A stretch of DNA of 64,000 bases from Pararhodobacter zhoushanensis (GCF_003990445.1 NZ_REEZ01000004.1:248001-312000); one strand, 5' to 3'. Counted from the first letter of the stretch, positions 8,888 to 18,123 are shown. Made by a program: numbers and translations. Notes: a model not told the origin generated them from the sequence alone.

Positions 8888-9412
8888 TCAGGCGCAGGGT
8901 ATGCGGAAGACAAGCCGGTTCGCCCCCCCGTCGCGCCGATAGCTGAGATCACAGGCCAGACTGCGGATGATGTGCCAGCCGAACCCCCCTTCCGGCAGAT
9001 GATCGGGCGGCGCGATCTTGGGGAGCGCCGGGTCCGGCAAGACCCCGGACGTCAGGGCGCGCCCACGGTCTGACACCTCACACACCAACCCGTCGCGCTG
9101 ACACATCACCTGCACGGCAACGGGGCCTTCACCATCGACATAGGCATGCTCGGCGATGTTGTTGAGCACTTCAGCCAGGATCAGTTCGGTGTTGTCGATC
9201 ATCTCTGCGTCCAGTCCGGCCGACCCCAGCGCCTGCACCAGATCCCGCAGCGCGGCACGCGTTTCGTAAACACCGGCGTTCAGATGGCGGGAAAAGAGGG
9301 GCTTGGCTGCCAGTCTCTCTGCGCCGAAGCCGCCTGTGTCGGGGCTGGCGCGTGCGGCGCCTGTCGCTTGAAAGAAGGAAATGACGCGATTGGGCATGCC
9401 CCCGATCCCCAT
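8888..9412 (-). CDS. RsbW-type anti-sigma serine kinase (HATPase)
   Basis: 174 residues with a GHKL ATPase core: N-box ELILAEVLNNIAEHAY, a D-box region VCEVSDRGRAL and G-box EGGFGWHIIRSL. Such small kinases bind sigma factors and phosphorylate a STAS partner. The STAS partner gene lies immediately upstream (gap 8 bases), so the two form a partner-switch pair. An alternative in-frame ATG is at 9397. No sigma factor is adjacent. Confidence 0.88.
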   Translation of the reverse strand: MGIGGMPNRVISFFQATGAARASPDTGGFGAERLAAKPLFSRHLNAGVYETRAALRDLVQALGSAGLDAEMIDNTELILAEVLNNIAEHAYVDGEGPVAVQVMCQRDGLVCEVSDRGRALTSGVLPDPALPKIAPPDHLPEGGFGWHIIRSLACDLSYRRDGGANRLVFRIPCA

Positions 9413-9420
9413 GGCAACGG

Positions 9421-9756
9421 TCAGCCAGCTTCCTGCAACGTGCCGGGCGGTTGCGGGTGGATGGTAAAGACGGTGTCCATGCGGGTCAGGCGAAAGACCT
9501 TGGCAACCGAGGGCGTCAGCCCGGCCAGTTCCAGCCGGCGATCCGGCGCGAGCAGCTTCATCACCGCGACGATCGCGCCCAGCCCGCTGCTGTCCAGAAA
9601 AGTGACCTTTGACAGATCGAGGATCACGGGCGTGCCACTTTCCTCTGTCGCGCTGCGCACGGCTTCTTTGAATTCGATGGCGACAGCGGCGTCGATGCGC
9701 GCGTCATCGACCGTGATGATCAGGCCCTGCGCCGAGCGGCTTAACCGGATATCCAC
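9421..9756 (-). CDS. STAS-domain anti-sigma factor antagonist
   Basis: 111 residues, single STAS domain. The phosphorylatable Ser lies in the conserved FLDSSGLGAIV. It begins with GTG at 9756 behind AAGGAGA. It likely releases a sigma factor by competing for the HATPase encoded directly downstream. The target of the pair cannot be read from this window. Confidence 0.9.
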   Translation of the reverse strand: MDIRLSRSAQGLIITVDDARIDAAVAIEFKEAVRSATEESGTPVILDLSKVTFLDSSGLGAIVAVMKLLAPDRRLELAGLTPSVAKVFRLTRMDTVFTIHPQPPGTLQEAG

Positions 9757-9841
9757 GCCTGTCTCCTTCCATTCGATCCTGTTCCTTTGAGAGGCTAGGC
9801 GTTAAGTCTTGCTAAATGGTTCACAGCGGAGGGAGCGGGAT

Positions 9842-11020
9842 ATGTCAGAAGTCGTGATCATCGGCGCCGCCAGAACCCCCATGGGCGGGTTTCAGGGCGT
9901 GTTTTCGGGGGTAACCGCGGCTGAGCTGGGCGGCGTGGCGATTGCGGCCGCGCTGGAAAGCGCAGGCACCCCGCCAGACCGTGTGGAAGAATTGCTGATG
10001 GGCTGCGTGCTGCCCGCCGGACAGGGGCAGGCCCCGGCGCGGCAGGCAGGCTTCAAGGCCGGTCTGGCCGAGGACGTTCCGGCGACCACGCTGAACAAGA
10101 TGTGCGGCTCGGGCATGAAGGCGGTGATGGTGGCGCATGACCAGATCGCACTGGGTCAGACCGGGATCATGGTCGCGGGCGGCATGGAGAGCATGACGGA
10201 ATCGCCTTACCTGTTGCCAAAGATGCGCGCCGGCGCGCGGCTGGGGCATGGTCAGGTTATGGACCATATGTTTCTGGACGGACTGGAAGACGCGTATGAC
10301 AAGGGGCGTCTGATGGGCACCTTTGCCGAAGATTGCGCCGACAAATATCGTTTCTCGCGTGAGGCGCAGGATGATTACGCGCTGGGATCGCTGACCAATG
10401 CGCTGTCGGCGCAGGCCAATGGTGCCTTTGACGGGGAAATCGCCGCCGTGACCATCCACACCCGCAAAGGTGAGGTGACGATCACCCAGGACGAGCAGCC
10501 CGGAAAGGCGCAACCGGCAAAGATCCCGAACCTGAAACCGGCCTTTCGCAAGGACGGCACGGTAACGGCGGCCAATTCGTCGTCAATCTCGGATGGCGCG
10601 GCGGCGCTGGTGCTGGCCTCACGCGATGCCGCAGAGACCCACGGCGCGCCGATCCGCGCCATCCTTCGCGGCCACACCAGTCATGCGCAGGCCCCGGCGT
10701 GGTTCAGCACCGCCCCTGTTCCGGCAGCGCGCAAGCTGCTGGATCAGCTGGGCTGGAGCGTTGCGGATGTCGATCTGTGGGAAGTGAATGAGGCCTTCGC
10801 CGTCGTTCCCATGGCCTTCATGCAAGAGCTGGGGATCGACCGCGACATCATTAACGTGAATGGGGGGGCCTGTGCTTTGGGACATCCCATCGGTGCCTCG
10901 GGCGCGCGGATCATCGTCACGCTGTTGCACGCGCTGGAAAATCGGGGACTGAAGCGGGGAATTGCTGCCATCTGCATCGGCGGCGGCGAAGGCACAGCGA
11001 TCGCGATCGAGCGTCCCTGA
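9842..11020 (+). CDS. Acetyl-CoA acetyltransferase (thiolase)
   Basis: 392 residues, biosynthetic/degradative thiolase II. The acylation Cys is in LNKMCGSGMKAV (about residue 89), the NEAFAVVPM His-region motif is present, and the second Cys/His motifs are GGACALGHPIGASGARI and the final ICIGGGEGTAIAIE. It condenses two acetyl-CoA to acetoacetyl-CoA or cleaves 3-ketoacyl-CoA. The ATG follows GGAGGGAG. There is no phaB beside it, so PHB synthesis versus catabolism is not resolved. Confidence 0.94.
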   Translation: MSEVVIIGAARTPMGGFQGVFSGVTAAELGGVAIAAALESAGTPPDRVEELLMGCVLPAGQGQAPARQAGFKAGLAEDVPATTLNKMCGSGMKAVMVAHDQIALGQTGIMVAGGMESMTESPYLLPKMRAGARLGHGQVMDHMFLDGLEDAYDKGRLMGTFAEDCADKYRFSREAQDDYALGSLTNALSAQANGAFDGEIAAVTIHTRKGEVTITQDEQPGKAQPAKIPNLKPAFRKDGTVTAANSSSISDGAAALVLASRDAAETHGAPIRAILRGHTSHAQAPAWFSTAPVPAARKLLDQLGWSVADVDLWEVNEAFAVVPMAFMQELGIDRDIINVNGGACALGHPIGASGARIIVTLLHALENRGLKRGIAAICIGGGEGTAIAIERP

Positions 11021-11145
11021 CAGCAAGGGCGGCAGGCCCGGTGCTGGGTGCGCGCTGTCCCTGAATGTATTTCGACGCGCGCCGGGGAGGGCGCGCGTCG
11101 TGAAGGATCGGCTAGCGATGCCGGTAGTCGTCAGGAAGTCAGACG

Positions 11146-11475
11146 TTAGCGATCAGCGCGCCAGGCGTTCAGGTTGTCGCGCGTCTCGACTTGGCCGTTG
11201 CCAGCGAAGTTGGTGACGGTCACGGTGTCGTTGGCGTCAAGGCCAGAAGCTTTCAGTTCGCGCGACGAGTACACGTTACCAGCACGGACCTGGACTTGCT
11301 CGCGGGCGGTGAACTCGATGACGTCGGACTCGTTCAGGCCGGCAGTCGCCAGTTCCCGTGCCGAGTAAACGTCGCCGGCGCGGACGGAGTCGTTGCGCAG
11401 ATCGGCTGCATTGGCAGCAACGGAGCTCAGAGCGACAAAAGCGGCGACGGCGGCGGTGGTAGCAAAGTGGGTCAT
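11146..11475 (-). CDS. Small exported protein with two tandem VRAG.VYS.REL repeats
   Basis: 109 residues with signal peptide (ending AANA, about residue 23). The mature protein is two copies of a roughly 30-residue unit: VRAGDVYSARELATAGL and VRAGNVYSSRELKASGL, each followed by an acidic hinge and a beta-prone VIEF/VTVTNF strand. It ends NAWRADR. No known family is recognised. Repeated short periplasmic modules suggest binding or structural duty. It is alone on the minus strand. Confidence 0.75.
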   Translation of the reverse strand: MTHFATTAAVAAFVALSSVAANAADLRNDSVRAGDVYSARELATAGLNESDVIEFTAREQVQVRAGNVYSSRELKASGLDANDTVTVTNFAGNGQVETRDNLNAWRADR

Positions 11476-11832
11476 TTCAGTTTCTCTTACATTTCTGTCT
11501 GTGTGTGTCTGTGATCGTTTCCGTTCACAAAGCAGCAGGTAAGCTTCACCACCCCTGTCATCAATCCGTTACACATATGCCCAAATCCACGTCTTAATGT
11601 GCGAAAATGCGGAGTAAACAAGCATGTGATATGTCTTGAAATGTCGACCCATGCCGAGCGTCAAACCTCTCGCCAGGATCCCTGTCGGTATCGGCTGCCG
11701 ACGGCAGGCTTGCCACATGGCGCACCAGCCAAACAGCTTCCGCATCTGTCGGTATTTGGCCCCCGCGCGCGGGCCGTGTCAGGCCGAGCAGCGATCGCCG
11801 ACGCTGCGAACGGGGGTCACTGCTGGCGGCGC
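11476..11832. other. 357-base region without a supported gene
   Basis: It separates two minus-strand exported-protein genes. The half next to 11476 is comparatively AT-rich and contains a short CTGT/GTGT dinucleotide-rich stretch; it probably carries the promoter of the repeat-containing exported protein. A minus-strand frame across the right half (11594-11854) has no recognisable protein character and I do not call it. Confidence 0.5.
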
Positions 11833-12282
11833 TCAAGCGGGCGCTTGTTGCCACATATCGGCCGAGATCAGCCAGCCGCCCTCGACCTGCTTGAGATAGA
11901 GAATGGTGCGCCCCCGCAACGTCTGCGCGGCGCTGCCCTGCGCGGCGATCGTGGCCTCCCAGACAAACACGCTGGCCGCCCGGTCCGTGCCGCGCTCGGT
12001 GCGCACGCGGCCGACGCGCAGGGCGGAATATCCGGCGGCAAAGCTGCGCACCCAGCTGTCACGGATCGCGGTGCGTCCGGCTGTGGCGTCGCGGTTGGGG
12101 CTGAGGACGATGGCGTCTTCGGCATAGAGCCCGGCAATGGCATTGGCATCGCGCGAAGCGACAGCGGCAACCATGGCATCCACGGCTTCCTGCACATTTG
12201 CAAAAGGACGGGCCTGCTGTGCCCAGGCGGCAGGGGCGGTCAGGAACAGGACAAGGATCAAAAAGGGTTTGGCAAATCGCAT
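11833..12282 (-). CDS. Exported SnoaL/NTF2-like (DUF4440-type) protein
   Basis: 149 residues, signal peptide ending AAWA (about residue 20). The mature domain has the cone-fold pattern: EAVDAMVAAVASRDANAIAGLYAEDAIVLSPN, then TAIRDSWVRSF and a terminal GGWLISADMWQ strand. Such proteins are ketosteroid isomerase-like; many have no known reaction. An AAGGAG site lies before the ATG. It may follow leuB but is separated from it by a terminator hairpin. Confidence 0.82.
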   Translation of the reverse strand: MRFAKPFLILVLFLTAPAAWAQQARPFANVQEAVDAMVAAVASRDANAIAGLYAEDAIVLSPNRDATAGRTAIRDSWVRSFAAGYSALRVGRVRTERGTDRAASVFVWEATIAAQGSAAQTLRGRTILYLKQVEGGWLISADMWQQAPA

Positions 12283-12365
12283 GAGAAGGCTCCTTAGGTC
12301 TAAAGCCTCTCTCTGGCATGTGCGCCCCGGTGTCGCTTACCCCAAACGGGCTAGGCCCAAACGCA

Positions 12366-12393
12366 AACGGCCCGGCACAAAGGCCGGGCCGTT
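12366..12393 (-). terminator. Rho-independent terminator after leuB
   Basis: A perfect 11-bp stem AACGGCCCGGC / GCCGGGCCGTT with a 6-base loop, 18 bases past the leuB stop. On the minus strand it is followed by a GTTTGCGTTT tract, a modest U-rich tail. Confidence 0.75.
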
Positions 12394-12411
12394 CACGAAA
12401 GCTGGAGGTAC

Positions 12412-13518
12412 TCAGAGGCTGGCGTCCATCGCCGCGATGATCGCCGCGCCCATTTCCGAGGTGGTCACCGGGGTGCCGCCCTCAGGCCCCATCAGATCGC
12501 CGGTGCGTACGCCGTCCGCGAGAACCTTCTCGACCGCCGCTTCAACGCGGGCTGCTTCGTCGCCCATGTCGAAGGAATAGCGCAGCGCCATGGCGAAGCT
12601 GAGGATACAAGCGATCGGGTTCGCCTTGGCCTGACCGGCAATGTCGGGGGCCGAACCGTGCACCGGCTCGTACAGCGCTTTCGGGCGGCCATTGGCCATC
12701 GGCGCGCCCAGGCTGGCCGAGGGCAGCATGCCGAGGCTACCGGTCAGCATCGCCGCCGCGTCAGACAGCAGATCGCCGAACAGGTTGTCGGTGACGATGA
12801 CGTCAAACTGCTTGGGATTGCGCACCAGCTGCATCGCGCCGTTGTCGGCGTACATATGCGACAGGGCGACGTCGGGGTATTCCTTGTCGTGGATCTCGGT
12901 CACGACCTGACGCCACAACACGCCGGATTCCATGACGTTGGCCTTCTCCATCGAGCAGACCTTGTTGCCGCGCTTGCGGGCCAGCTCGAACGCGGAACGC
13001 GCGACGCGGGCGATTTCGCTTTCGGTGTAACGCTGGGTGTTGATGCCGACGCGCTCATTGCCTTCGGTGAAGATGCCGCGCGGCTCGCCGAAATACACGC
13101 CCGAGGTCAGTTCGCGCACGATCATGATGTCCAGACCGGCCACGACGTCTTTCTTCAGGCTGCTGAAATCGGCCAGCGCGTCAAAGCACTGCGCGGGGCG
13201 CAGGTTGGCGAACAGGTCCATTTCCTTGCGCAGACGCAGCAGTCCACGCTCGGGCTTCACCGCGAAGGGCAGCTCGTCATACTGCGGGCCACCGACGGCC
13301 CCCAGCAGAACGGCGTCGACTTCCTGGGCCTTCGCCATCGTCGCATCGGCCAGCGGCGTGCCGTGCACGTCATAGGCGCAGCCCCCGACGAGATCCTCGC
13401 TGACGTCAAAGGTGACGCCGCGCTTGTCGCCCATCCAGGCGATGATCTTCTTCACCTCGGCCATGACTTCGGGACCGATGCCGTCGCCGGCGAGGATGAG
13501 GAGGGAAGGATTGGCCAC
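12412..13518 (-). CDS. leuB: 3-isopropylmalate dehydrogenase
   Basis: 368 residues. Leucine biosynthesis enzyme oxidising and decarboxylating 3-isopropylmalate with NAD+. Family marks are [12 protein letters not shown] at the start, [22 protein letters not shown]-like [15 protein letters not shown], and the substrate/NAD signature region [28 protein letters not shown] with GSAPDIAGQ. It starts with GTG behind CAGGAG. No leuC/leuD is nearby in this window. Confidence 0.96.
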   Translation of the reverse strand: MANPSLLILAGDGIGPEVMAEVKKIIAWMGDKRGVTFDVSEDLVGGCAYDVHGTPLADATMAKAQEVDAVLLGAVGGPQYDELPFAVKPERGLLRLRKEMDLFANLRPAQCFDALADFSSLKKDVVAGLDIMIVRELTSGVYFGEPRGIFTEGNERVGINTQRYTESEIARVARSAFELARKRGNKVCSMEKANVMESGVLWRQVVTEIHDKEYPDVALSHMYADNGAMQLVRNPKQFDVIVTDNLFGDLLSDAAAMLTGSLGMLPSASLGAPMANGRPKALYEPVHGSAPDIAGQAKANPIACILSFAMALRYSFDMGDEAARVEAAVEKVLADGVRTGDLMGPEGGTPVTTSEMGAAIIAAMDASL

Positions 13519-13659
13519 GGGGAACTCCTGATTGACGGATGCGTGAGCGGCGTAGCGCGCCTCTGCCGTGCGGTCAAGCTTGCGCCGGTTTTCGTGTGCA
13601 GGGGCGGGGGCGTGGCTGTGCTATCGTCGCGCGATCCTTTGCCGCAAAGGCCGCGCCCT

Positions 13660-14052
13660 GTGTTCAGAACCTTGCTTGCCGTCGTGATCCTGTCCGCAGG
13701 TCTGCCCGCCGTGGCCCGGGCGCAAGAGGCGACCATCCGCCCCGCCGTCATCCCCGCCTTGCCCGCGGGCCAGGCCGAGCATCTGTTGCGGATGCTGGTG
13801 CAGGCGCAGGTCGCCGCGTCGAACTGCCCCGGCCCCTATGACGCGGCGGCACCGTTCTTGCTGATGTCGGCGGCGATGGATGCTGTCATGGACCAGATCG
13901 GGATGGACGATCAGGGGTTGGAACAGATCTACGCCCCGGTCCACGCGGCGGTGGCCAAGCCCGCCTTCTGTGCCACCGAAACGGCGCGCATCGGGTATGT
14001 GCTGGACTTGCTGGTGTTCTGGGGCGGCTCGCTGACGCTTATCCGCGGCTGA
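13660..14052 (+). CDS. Small exported protein, unknown function
   Basis: About 130 residues from a GTG at 13660: VFRTLLAVVILSAGLPAVARAQ is a credible signal peptide. The mature part has an N-terminal EHLLRMLVQAQVAASNCPGPYD helix and a second Cys (PAFCATETARIGYVLD), suggesting one disulfide. The open frame extends 1 kb upstream antisense to leuB, which I regard as a shadow. The start is uncertain: GTG at 13618 is also possible and there is no clear ribosome site. It converges on the LysR gene with a 14-bp overlap. Confidence 0.6.
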   Translation: MFRTLLAVVILSAGLPAVARAQEATIRPAVIPALPAGQAEHLLRMLVQAQVAASNCPGPYDAAAPFLLMSAAMDAVMDQIGMDDQGLEQIYAPVHAAVAKPAFCATETARIGYVLDLLVFWGGSLTLIRG

Positions 14053-14944
14053 GCTCCATCGCGGGCACCAGAGCCTCGGCCAGCAAATCCCAGACCCGAC
14101 GGACGCGCGGGGTGTGGCGCATGGCCTCATGCGCGGTCAGCCAAACGGGCAGTGTGGGCATGGGCACGCCGAACGACAGCTCTTGCAGCAACGAATCACG
14201 CTGGCCAAGGCTGCGCTGGGCAAAACCGATGCCACAGCCGGCCTGCAACAGCGCCCAGCCCGTCGCCACATCATCGGTGCGCAGCGCGAACATCTCGCGC
14301 CGGGCCGGGATGCCCAGCGCGCGCATGCCGTCGAGCAGCAAGGTCTCACGGTCAAAGCCGATCAGATCATGCTGCGCCATATCCTCCGGGCTGTGCGGCA
14401 CGCCGCGCCGCTCAAGATAGCTTTTCGCGGCAAAGGCGGCGATGGCGGTGTCGCCCAGATGCCGCGTGACCAGATCCTGTTGGGTCGGGCGGTACATGCG
14501 GATGGCGATATCGGCTTCGCGGTACAGCAGGTTCGAGGAATGATCCGAGGGCACGATCTCGATCGCAATGCGCGGCTCGGCTTGCCGGATCTGCGCAATG
14601 ATCGCGGGCAGGTGCCAGACCGAGACGGCGACCGAGGCGGTGATACGCACCGTCCCTTCAAGCCGCTCTTCGCGTCCGGCGGCGGCCAGCGCCATCGCAT
14701 TCGCCGCCGTGCGCATCGCCCGCGCCGGGTCCAGCAGGGTTTGCCCCGTCTCGCTCAGATCCAGCCCGCGCGGCTGGCGCTGGAACGGCGGGCTGCCCAG
14801 CTGATCCTCAAGCGCGCGGATCTGGCGGCCCAGCGTCGGCTGGCTGCGGCCAAGGCGGCGCGCGGCGGCGGACAGGCTGCCGGTTTCGGCAACAGCCAGA
14901 AAGGCCTGCACCAGAGACCAGTCGAGGGCGGCGTGCGTATCCAT
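14039..14944 (-). CDS. LysR family transcriptional regulator
   Basis: 301 residues. The winged HTH is at residues 9-68 (LVQAFLAVAETGSLSAAARRLGRSQPTLGRQIRALE), followed by a PBP2-type effector domain beginning near VRITASVAVSVWHLP. It is divergent from the NAD(P)-binding protein at 15034, the usual layout for a LysR regulator and its target. The effector is unknown. Confidence 0.92.
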   Translation of the reverse strand: MDTHAALDWSLVQAFLAVAETGSLSAAARRLGRSQPTLGRQIRALEDQLGSPPFQRQPRGLDLSETGQTLLDPARAMRTAANAMALAAAGREERLEGTVRITASVAVSVWHLPAIIAQIRQAEPRIAIEIVPSDHSSNLLYREADIAIRMYRPTQQDLVTRHLGDTAIAAFAAKSYLERRGVPHSPEDMAQHDLIGFDRETLLLDGMRALGIPARREMFALRTDDVATGWALLQAGCGIGFAQRSLGQRDSLLQELSFGVPMPTLPVWLTAHEAMRHTPRVRRVWDLLAEALVPAMELSRG

Positions 14945-14979
14945 TCAATTATGAATACATGACATGCAAAGACATGCAA
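14943..14979. promoter_or_regulatory. Candidate LysR control region
   Basis: Between the divergent LysR and oxidoreductase genes lie the inverted repeat ATTCA-ATTA-TGAAT (14943-14956) and a tandem GACATGCAA at 14961-14969 and 14971-14979. Either could be the binding site of the adjacent regulator; assignment is inferred from position. Confidence 0.4.
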
Positions 14980-15033
14980 TTTTATTTAGCGGCGACGCGG
15001 CGCAGAGTGGGGGCAGAAAAAAGGAGAGATACC

Positions 15034-15912
15034 ATGACCCAAACCGCCCTTATCCTCGGCGCCCGTGGCAAGATCGGTCGCAACTTCACCGCCGCGTTTC
15101 AGGCCGCTGGCTGGCAGACCCGCGCCTATACCCGCGGCACCGACATGAACGCCGCCGCCCAAGGCTGCGACGTGATCGTCAACGGGTTGAACCCGCCCAA
15201 CTATCATGACTGGGACACCATCCTGCCCGCCATCACCACGCAGGTGATCCCGGCGGCCAAAGCCTCGGGGGCGACGGTGCTGTTTCCGGGCAATGTGTAT
15301 AACTTCGGCATTCAGCCCGGCCCGTGGGATGAAAACACCCCGCAGCGCCCAGTGTCGCGCAAGGGCCGTCTGCGGGTCGAGGCCGAGGCGCGCTATCGCA
15401 GCGAAGGCGTGCGCACGATCATCATCCGGGCGGGGGATTTCATTGATCCGATGGCCGATGATTCCGTGATGGACTACCTTTATCTGAACAAGTTCGACAA
15501 AGGCATCGTCACCGCGCCGGGCAAACCGGATACGCCGCGCGCCCATGCCTATCTGCCGGATATGGCCCGTGCCGGGGTGATGCTGGCGCAGAAACGGGCG
15601 GAACTGCCCGCCTTTTGCGACGTGCCGCTTGAAGGGCAGACCTTCTCTGCCGTCGAGCTGAAAAATGCGCTGGAGCGGCTGACCGGGCGCGGCCTGCGGC
15701 TGGGCGGGTTCCCGTGGTGGGGCCTCAGACTGGCCGCGCCGTTCTGGGAGCTGGGCCGGGAGCTGTCCGAGATGCGCTATCTCTACAACACGCCGCACCG
15801 GCTGTCCGGCGCGCGGATGGCAGCGCTTCTGCCCGATTTCCAGCCGACGCCGCTGGACGTGGTGCTGCGCGCTGTGCTGGCGCAGCGAGAAGCCTTTGCA
15901 GCTGCGGCGTGA
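15034..15912 (+). CDS. NAD(P)-binding epimerase/dehydratase-like protein
   Basis: 292 residues, Rossmann start TQTALILGARGKIGRNF with the glycine-rich loop at about residues 8-15. The central GATVLFPGNVYNFG and the RKGRLRVEAEARYRSEGVRTIIIRAGDF segments resemble atypical extended SDR/NmrA-like proteins. The classical YxxxK pair is not obvious. AAGGAGAG precedes the ATG. It is probably the target of the divergent LysR regulator. The substrate is not identifiable. Confidence 0.82.
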   Translation: MTQTALILGARGKIGRNFTAAFQAAGWQTRAYTRGTDMNAAAQGCDVIVNGLNPPNYHDWDTILPAITTQVIPAAKASGATVLFPGNVYNFGIQPGPWDENTPQRPVSRKGRLRVEAEARYRSEGVRTIIIRAGDFIDPMADDSVMDYLYLNKFDKGIVTAPGKPDTPRAHAYLPDMARAGVMLAQKRAELPAFCDVPLEGQTFSAVELKNALERLTGRGLRLGGFPWWGLRLAAPFWELGRELSEMRYLYNTPHRLSGARMAALLPDFQPTPLDVVLRAVLAQREAFAAAA

Positions 15913-15970
15913 CCTGTGGCCGCGAAGGCGCTAGGCTCACGCTCCGAACAGGTCGCAACAGGAGGTTTCC

Positions 15971-16162
15971 ATGTCCAAGCATCCCCTCGACCATGACCGG
16001 GGCGCATCGTCGTCGCGGTTGGCGCATTTCGTCGCAGTTGAACGCAGCGCGCAGCCCAGTGCTGCCAGCAAGCTTCTGCAACAGCGTCCGCGTACGCAAA
16101 GCGAAACCCGGGCCAAGCAATTCGCCCGGATCGAGCGCGAGATGAAAGCGGTCGCGCCCTAA
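15971..16162 (+). CDS. Small basic protein, unknown function
   Basis: 63 residues, charged and helical (SETRAKQFARIEREMKA at the C-terminus). Its reality is supported by a near-perfect AGGAGG ribosome site 7 bases before the ATG and by its stop overlapping the zapE stop in the typical convergent layout. No family recognised. Confidence 0.6.
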   Translation: MSKHPLDHDRGASSSRLAHFVAVERSAQPSAASKLLQQRPRTQSETRAKQFARIEREMKAVAP

Positions 16163-17241
16163 CCCTCGCTGCCCCAGTCAGCCGCCTGCATCTCACGCAG
16201 GCGGCTGGCCGTGCGCTCGAACTCAAACGATCCGGCACCCTCGCCGTAAAGCTGCTCGGGCTCATCCGCCGCGCTGGCGATCAGGCGGACCTTGGCCTCA
16301 TAGAGCGCGTCGATCAGCGTGACGAAGCGCTTGGCCTCGTTGTAGTTCGAGGCTGACAGCTGCGGAATATCCTCAAGGATCAGCACCCGCACCCGGCTGG
16401 CCAGCGCCAGATAGTCCGCAGGCCCCAAGGGGCGTCCGCAGAGATCCCAGAACCCGGCACGCGCGACAGCGTTGTGGTGGCGCGGCACGTCGACCTTGCG
16501 GCCCTGCACCTCGAACACCAGTGGCGTGCCCTCGGCATGGCCGGTCAACTCGTCCCACAGGGCGTTGATCTTGGCGCGGGCCTCGGCCCCGGCGGGGTGG
16601 AAATAGACCTGCTGGCCGGTCAGCCGATGCTGGCGGTAATCGGTCTCACTTTTCAGCGCGACCACGTCCATCTTTTCGCGCAGCAACTCGATGAACGGCA
16701 GGAACAGCGCGCGGTTCAGCCCGTTCTTGTACAGATCCTCGGGCGGGCGGTTCGAGGTGGTGACGATCACCACACCCTCCGCCATCAGCATCTGGAACAG
16801 CCGCCCCACGATCATCGCATCGGTAATGTCAGTGATCTGCATCTCGTCAAACGCCAGCAGCCGCACCTCGGACGCCACCCGCTGCGCAACCGGGGCCAGC
16901 GCGTCATCGACGCCGGTCTTGCGCGCTTCATGCATGCCGTGGTGGATTTCCTGCATGAAGGCATGGAAATGCACCCGGCGCTTGGCCTGAATGTCGACCG
17001 ATTTCTCGAACAGATCCATCACCATGGATTTGCCGCGCCCGACCCCGCCCCACAGGTACAGACCCTTGGGGCCTTCGGGCGCTTTCTTGAACAAACCGCC
17101 CAGCAGGGACTTCTTCACCGGCGTTTCCAGAAACACCCGGCGCTCTTCCAGCGCGGGCAGCAAGGCGCGCTGGGCGGCGTCGGGGTGGATCGAGCCGTCG
17201 GCGATGCGGCTGTCGTAGATTTCGGTCAGGGTTTGTCGCAT
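16159..17241 (-). CDS. zapE: Cell division protein ZapE (AFG1-like ATPase)
   Basis: 360 residues. Walker A GGVGRGKS at residues 65-72, Walker B RLLAFDEMQ near 131-139, and VVIVTTSNRPPEDLYKNGLNR typical of AFG1/ZapE. It is a P-loop ATPase implicated in Z-ring function and in membrane protein quality control. A GGAAGG site precedes the ATG. Confidence 0.95.
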   Translation of the reverse strand: MRQTLTEIYDSRIADGSIHPDAAQRALLPALEERRVFLETPVKKSLLGGLFKKAPEGPKGLYLWGGVGRGKSMVMDLFEKSVDIQAKRRVHFHAFMQEIHHGMHEARKTGVDDALAPVAQRVASEVRLLAFDEMQITDITDAMIVGRLFQMLMAEGVVIVTTSNRPPEDLYKNGLNRALFLPFIELLREKMDVVALKSETDYRQHRLTGQQVYFHPAGAEARAKINALWDELTGHAEGTPLVFEVQGRKVDVPRHHNAVARAGFWDLCGRPLGPADYLALASRVRVLILEDIPQLSASNYNEAKRFVTLIDALYEAKVRLIASAADEPEQLYGEGAGSFEFERTASRLREMQAADWGSEG

Positions 17242-17251
17242 GAAGCCTTCC

Positions 17252-18115
17252 CTAACGCGGCTGGATCAGCAGCGCCAGCATCCGTTTGAGCGCCGGTTTG
17301 CGGGATTTGGCGTGCGGGTGGATGGCGACATAGGCGTGGCCCAGCGGCAGGGACTGGGGCGACAGGGCGACCAGATCACCGGCGGCAATCATCGGTGCGG
17401 CCAGCGCGCGCTGACCCAGCGCCACGCCCAACCCACGCCGCGCCATGTCCAGCGCCAGGAACGACCCGCCGATGCGGTGGCCTGATCCGGGCGCGGGTTG
17501 CGGGCGGTCGGGCGCGTGCGCTGTCAGCCAGTCGCGCCATGTGGGGTGCGAAGCGAAACCCGCGCCCCAGTCGGTGTGGATCAGCCGGTCGTCGGGCAGG
17601 TCGGGCCAGTGCGCAGCCAGCGAGGGCGCAGCCAGCGGCTGCACGGCATCACGGAACAGCGGTTGCGTGGCCAGATCGGGATAGAGCGCATCGCCATAGC
17701 TCAGCCGCAGGTCGATGCCGTCGCGGGCGAAGGCCACCGGGTCCGCCTCAAGCCGCAGGTCGATCAGCGGGCCATCGGGTTGCAGGCGGGGCAGCAGCCA
17801 CGCCTCGGCCAATGAGGGCAGGCAGCTGACCACCAGCCGCCCCTGCACCCGCCCGCCCTGCGCGCGCTCGGCCATCTGCGACAGATCCCCCAGCGCGCGG
17901 GCGGTTTCGGCATAGATCGCCTGCCCGGCATCGGTCAGCGTGACGCGGTTGTTGTGGCGGGTGAACAGGCGGCGGCCAAGGTGGTCTTCCAGCCGCCGCA
18001 CCTGCTGGCTGACGGCGGCGGGGGTGACGCCCAACTCGCCTGCCGCCGCGACATAGCCGCCATTGCGGGCCGCAGCCTCGAAGGCGCGCAGGGCGTTGAG
18101 AGGGGGAAGGTTCAT
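17252..18115 (-). CDS. LysR family transcriptional regulator (GcvA-like)
   Basis: 287 residues. The N-terminus LPPLNALRAFEAAARNGGYVAAAGELGVTPAAVSQQVRRLE is the GcvA-type HTH, followed by a periplasmic-binding-like domain (RLVVSCLPSLAEAWLLPRL). It is divergent from the 2OG-Fe(II) oxygenase at 18216 with a LysR-type box between, so that gene is the likely target. Confidence 0.92.
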   Translation of the reverse strand: MNLPPLNALRAFEAAARNGGYVAAAGELGVTPAAVSQQVRRLEDHLGRRLFTRHNNRVTLTDAGQAIYAETARALGDLSQMAERAQGGRVQGRLVVSCLPSLAEAWLLPRLQPDGPLIDLRLEADPVAFARDGIDLRLSYGDALYPDLATQPLFRDAVQPLAAPSLAAHWPDLPDDRLIHTDWGAGFASHPTWRDWLTAHAPDRPQPAPGSGHRIGGSFLALDMARRGLGVALGQRALAAPMIAAGDLVALSPQSLPLGHAYVAIHPHAKSRKPALKRMLALLIQPR

Positions 18116-18123
18116 GGCGTTGC

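Noticed and set aside
11594-11854. 86-codon minus-strand frame upstream of the SnoaL-like gene
   Set aside because: No ribosome site, no recognisable features, overlaps the 3' end of the SnoaL-like gene on the same strand in another frame.
12658-13659. Upstream part of the frame that ends at 14052
   Set aside because: Antisense to leuB; only the part from about 13660 has a signal peptide and protein-like composition.
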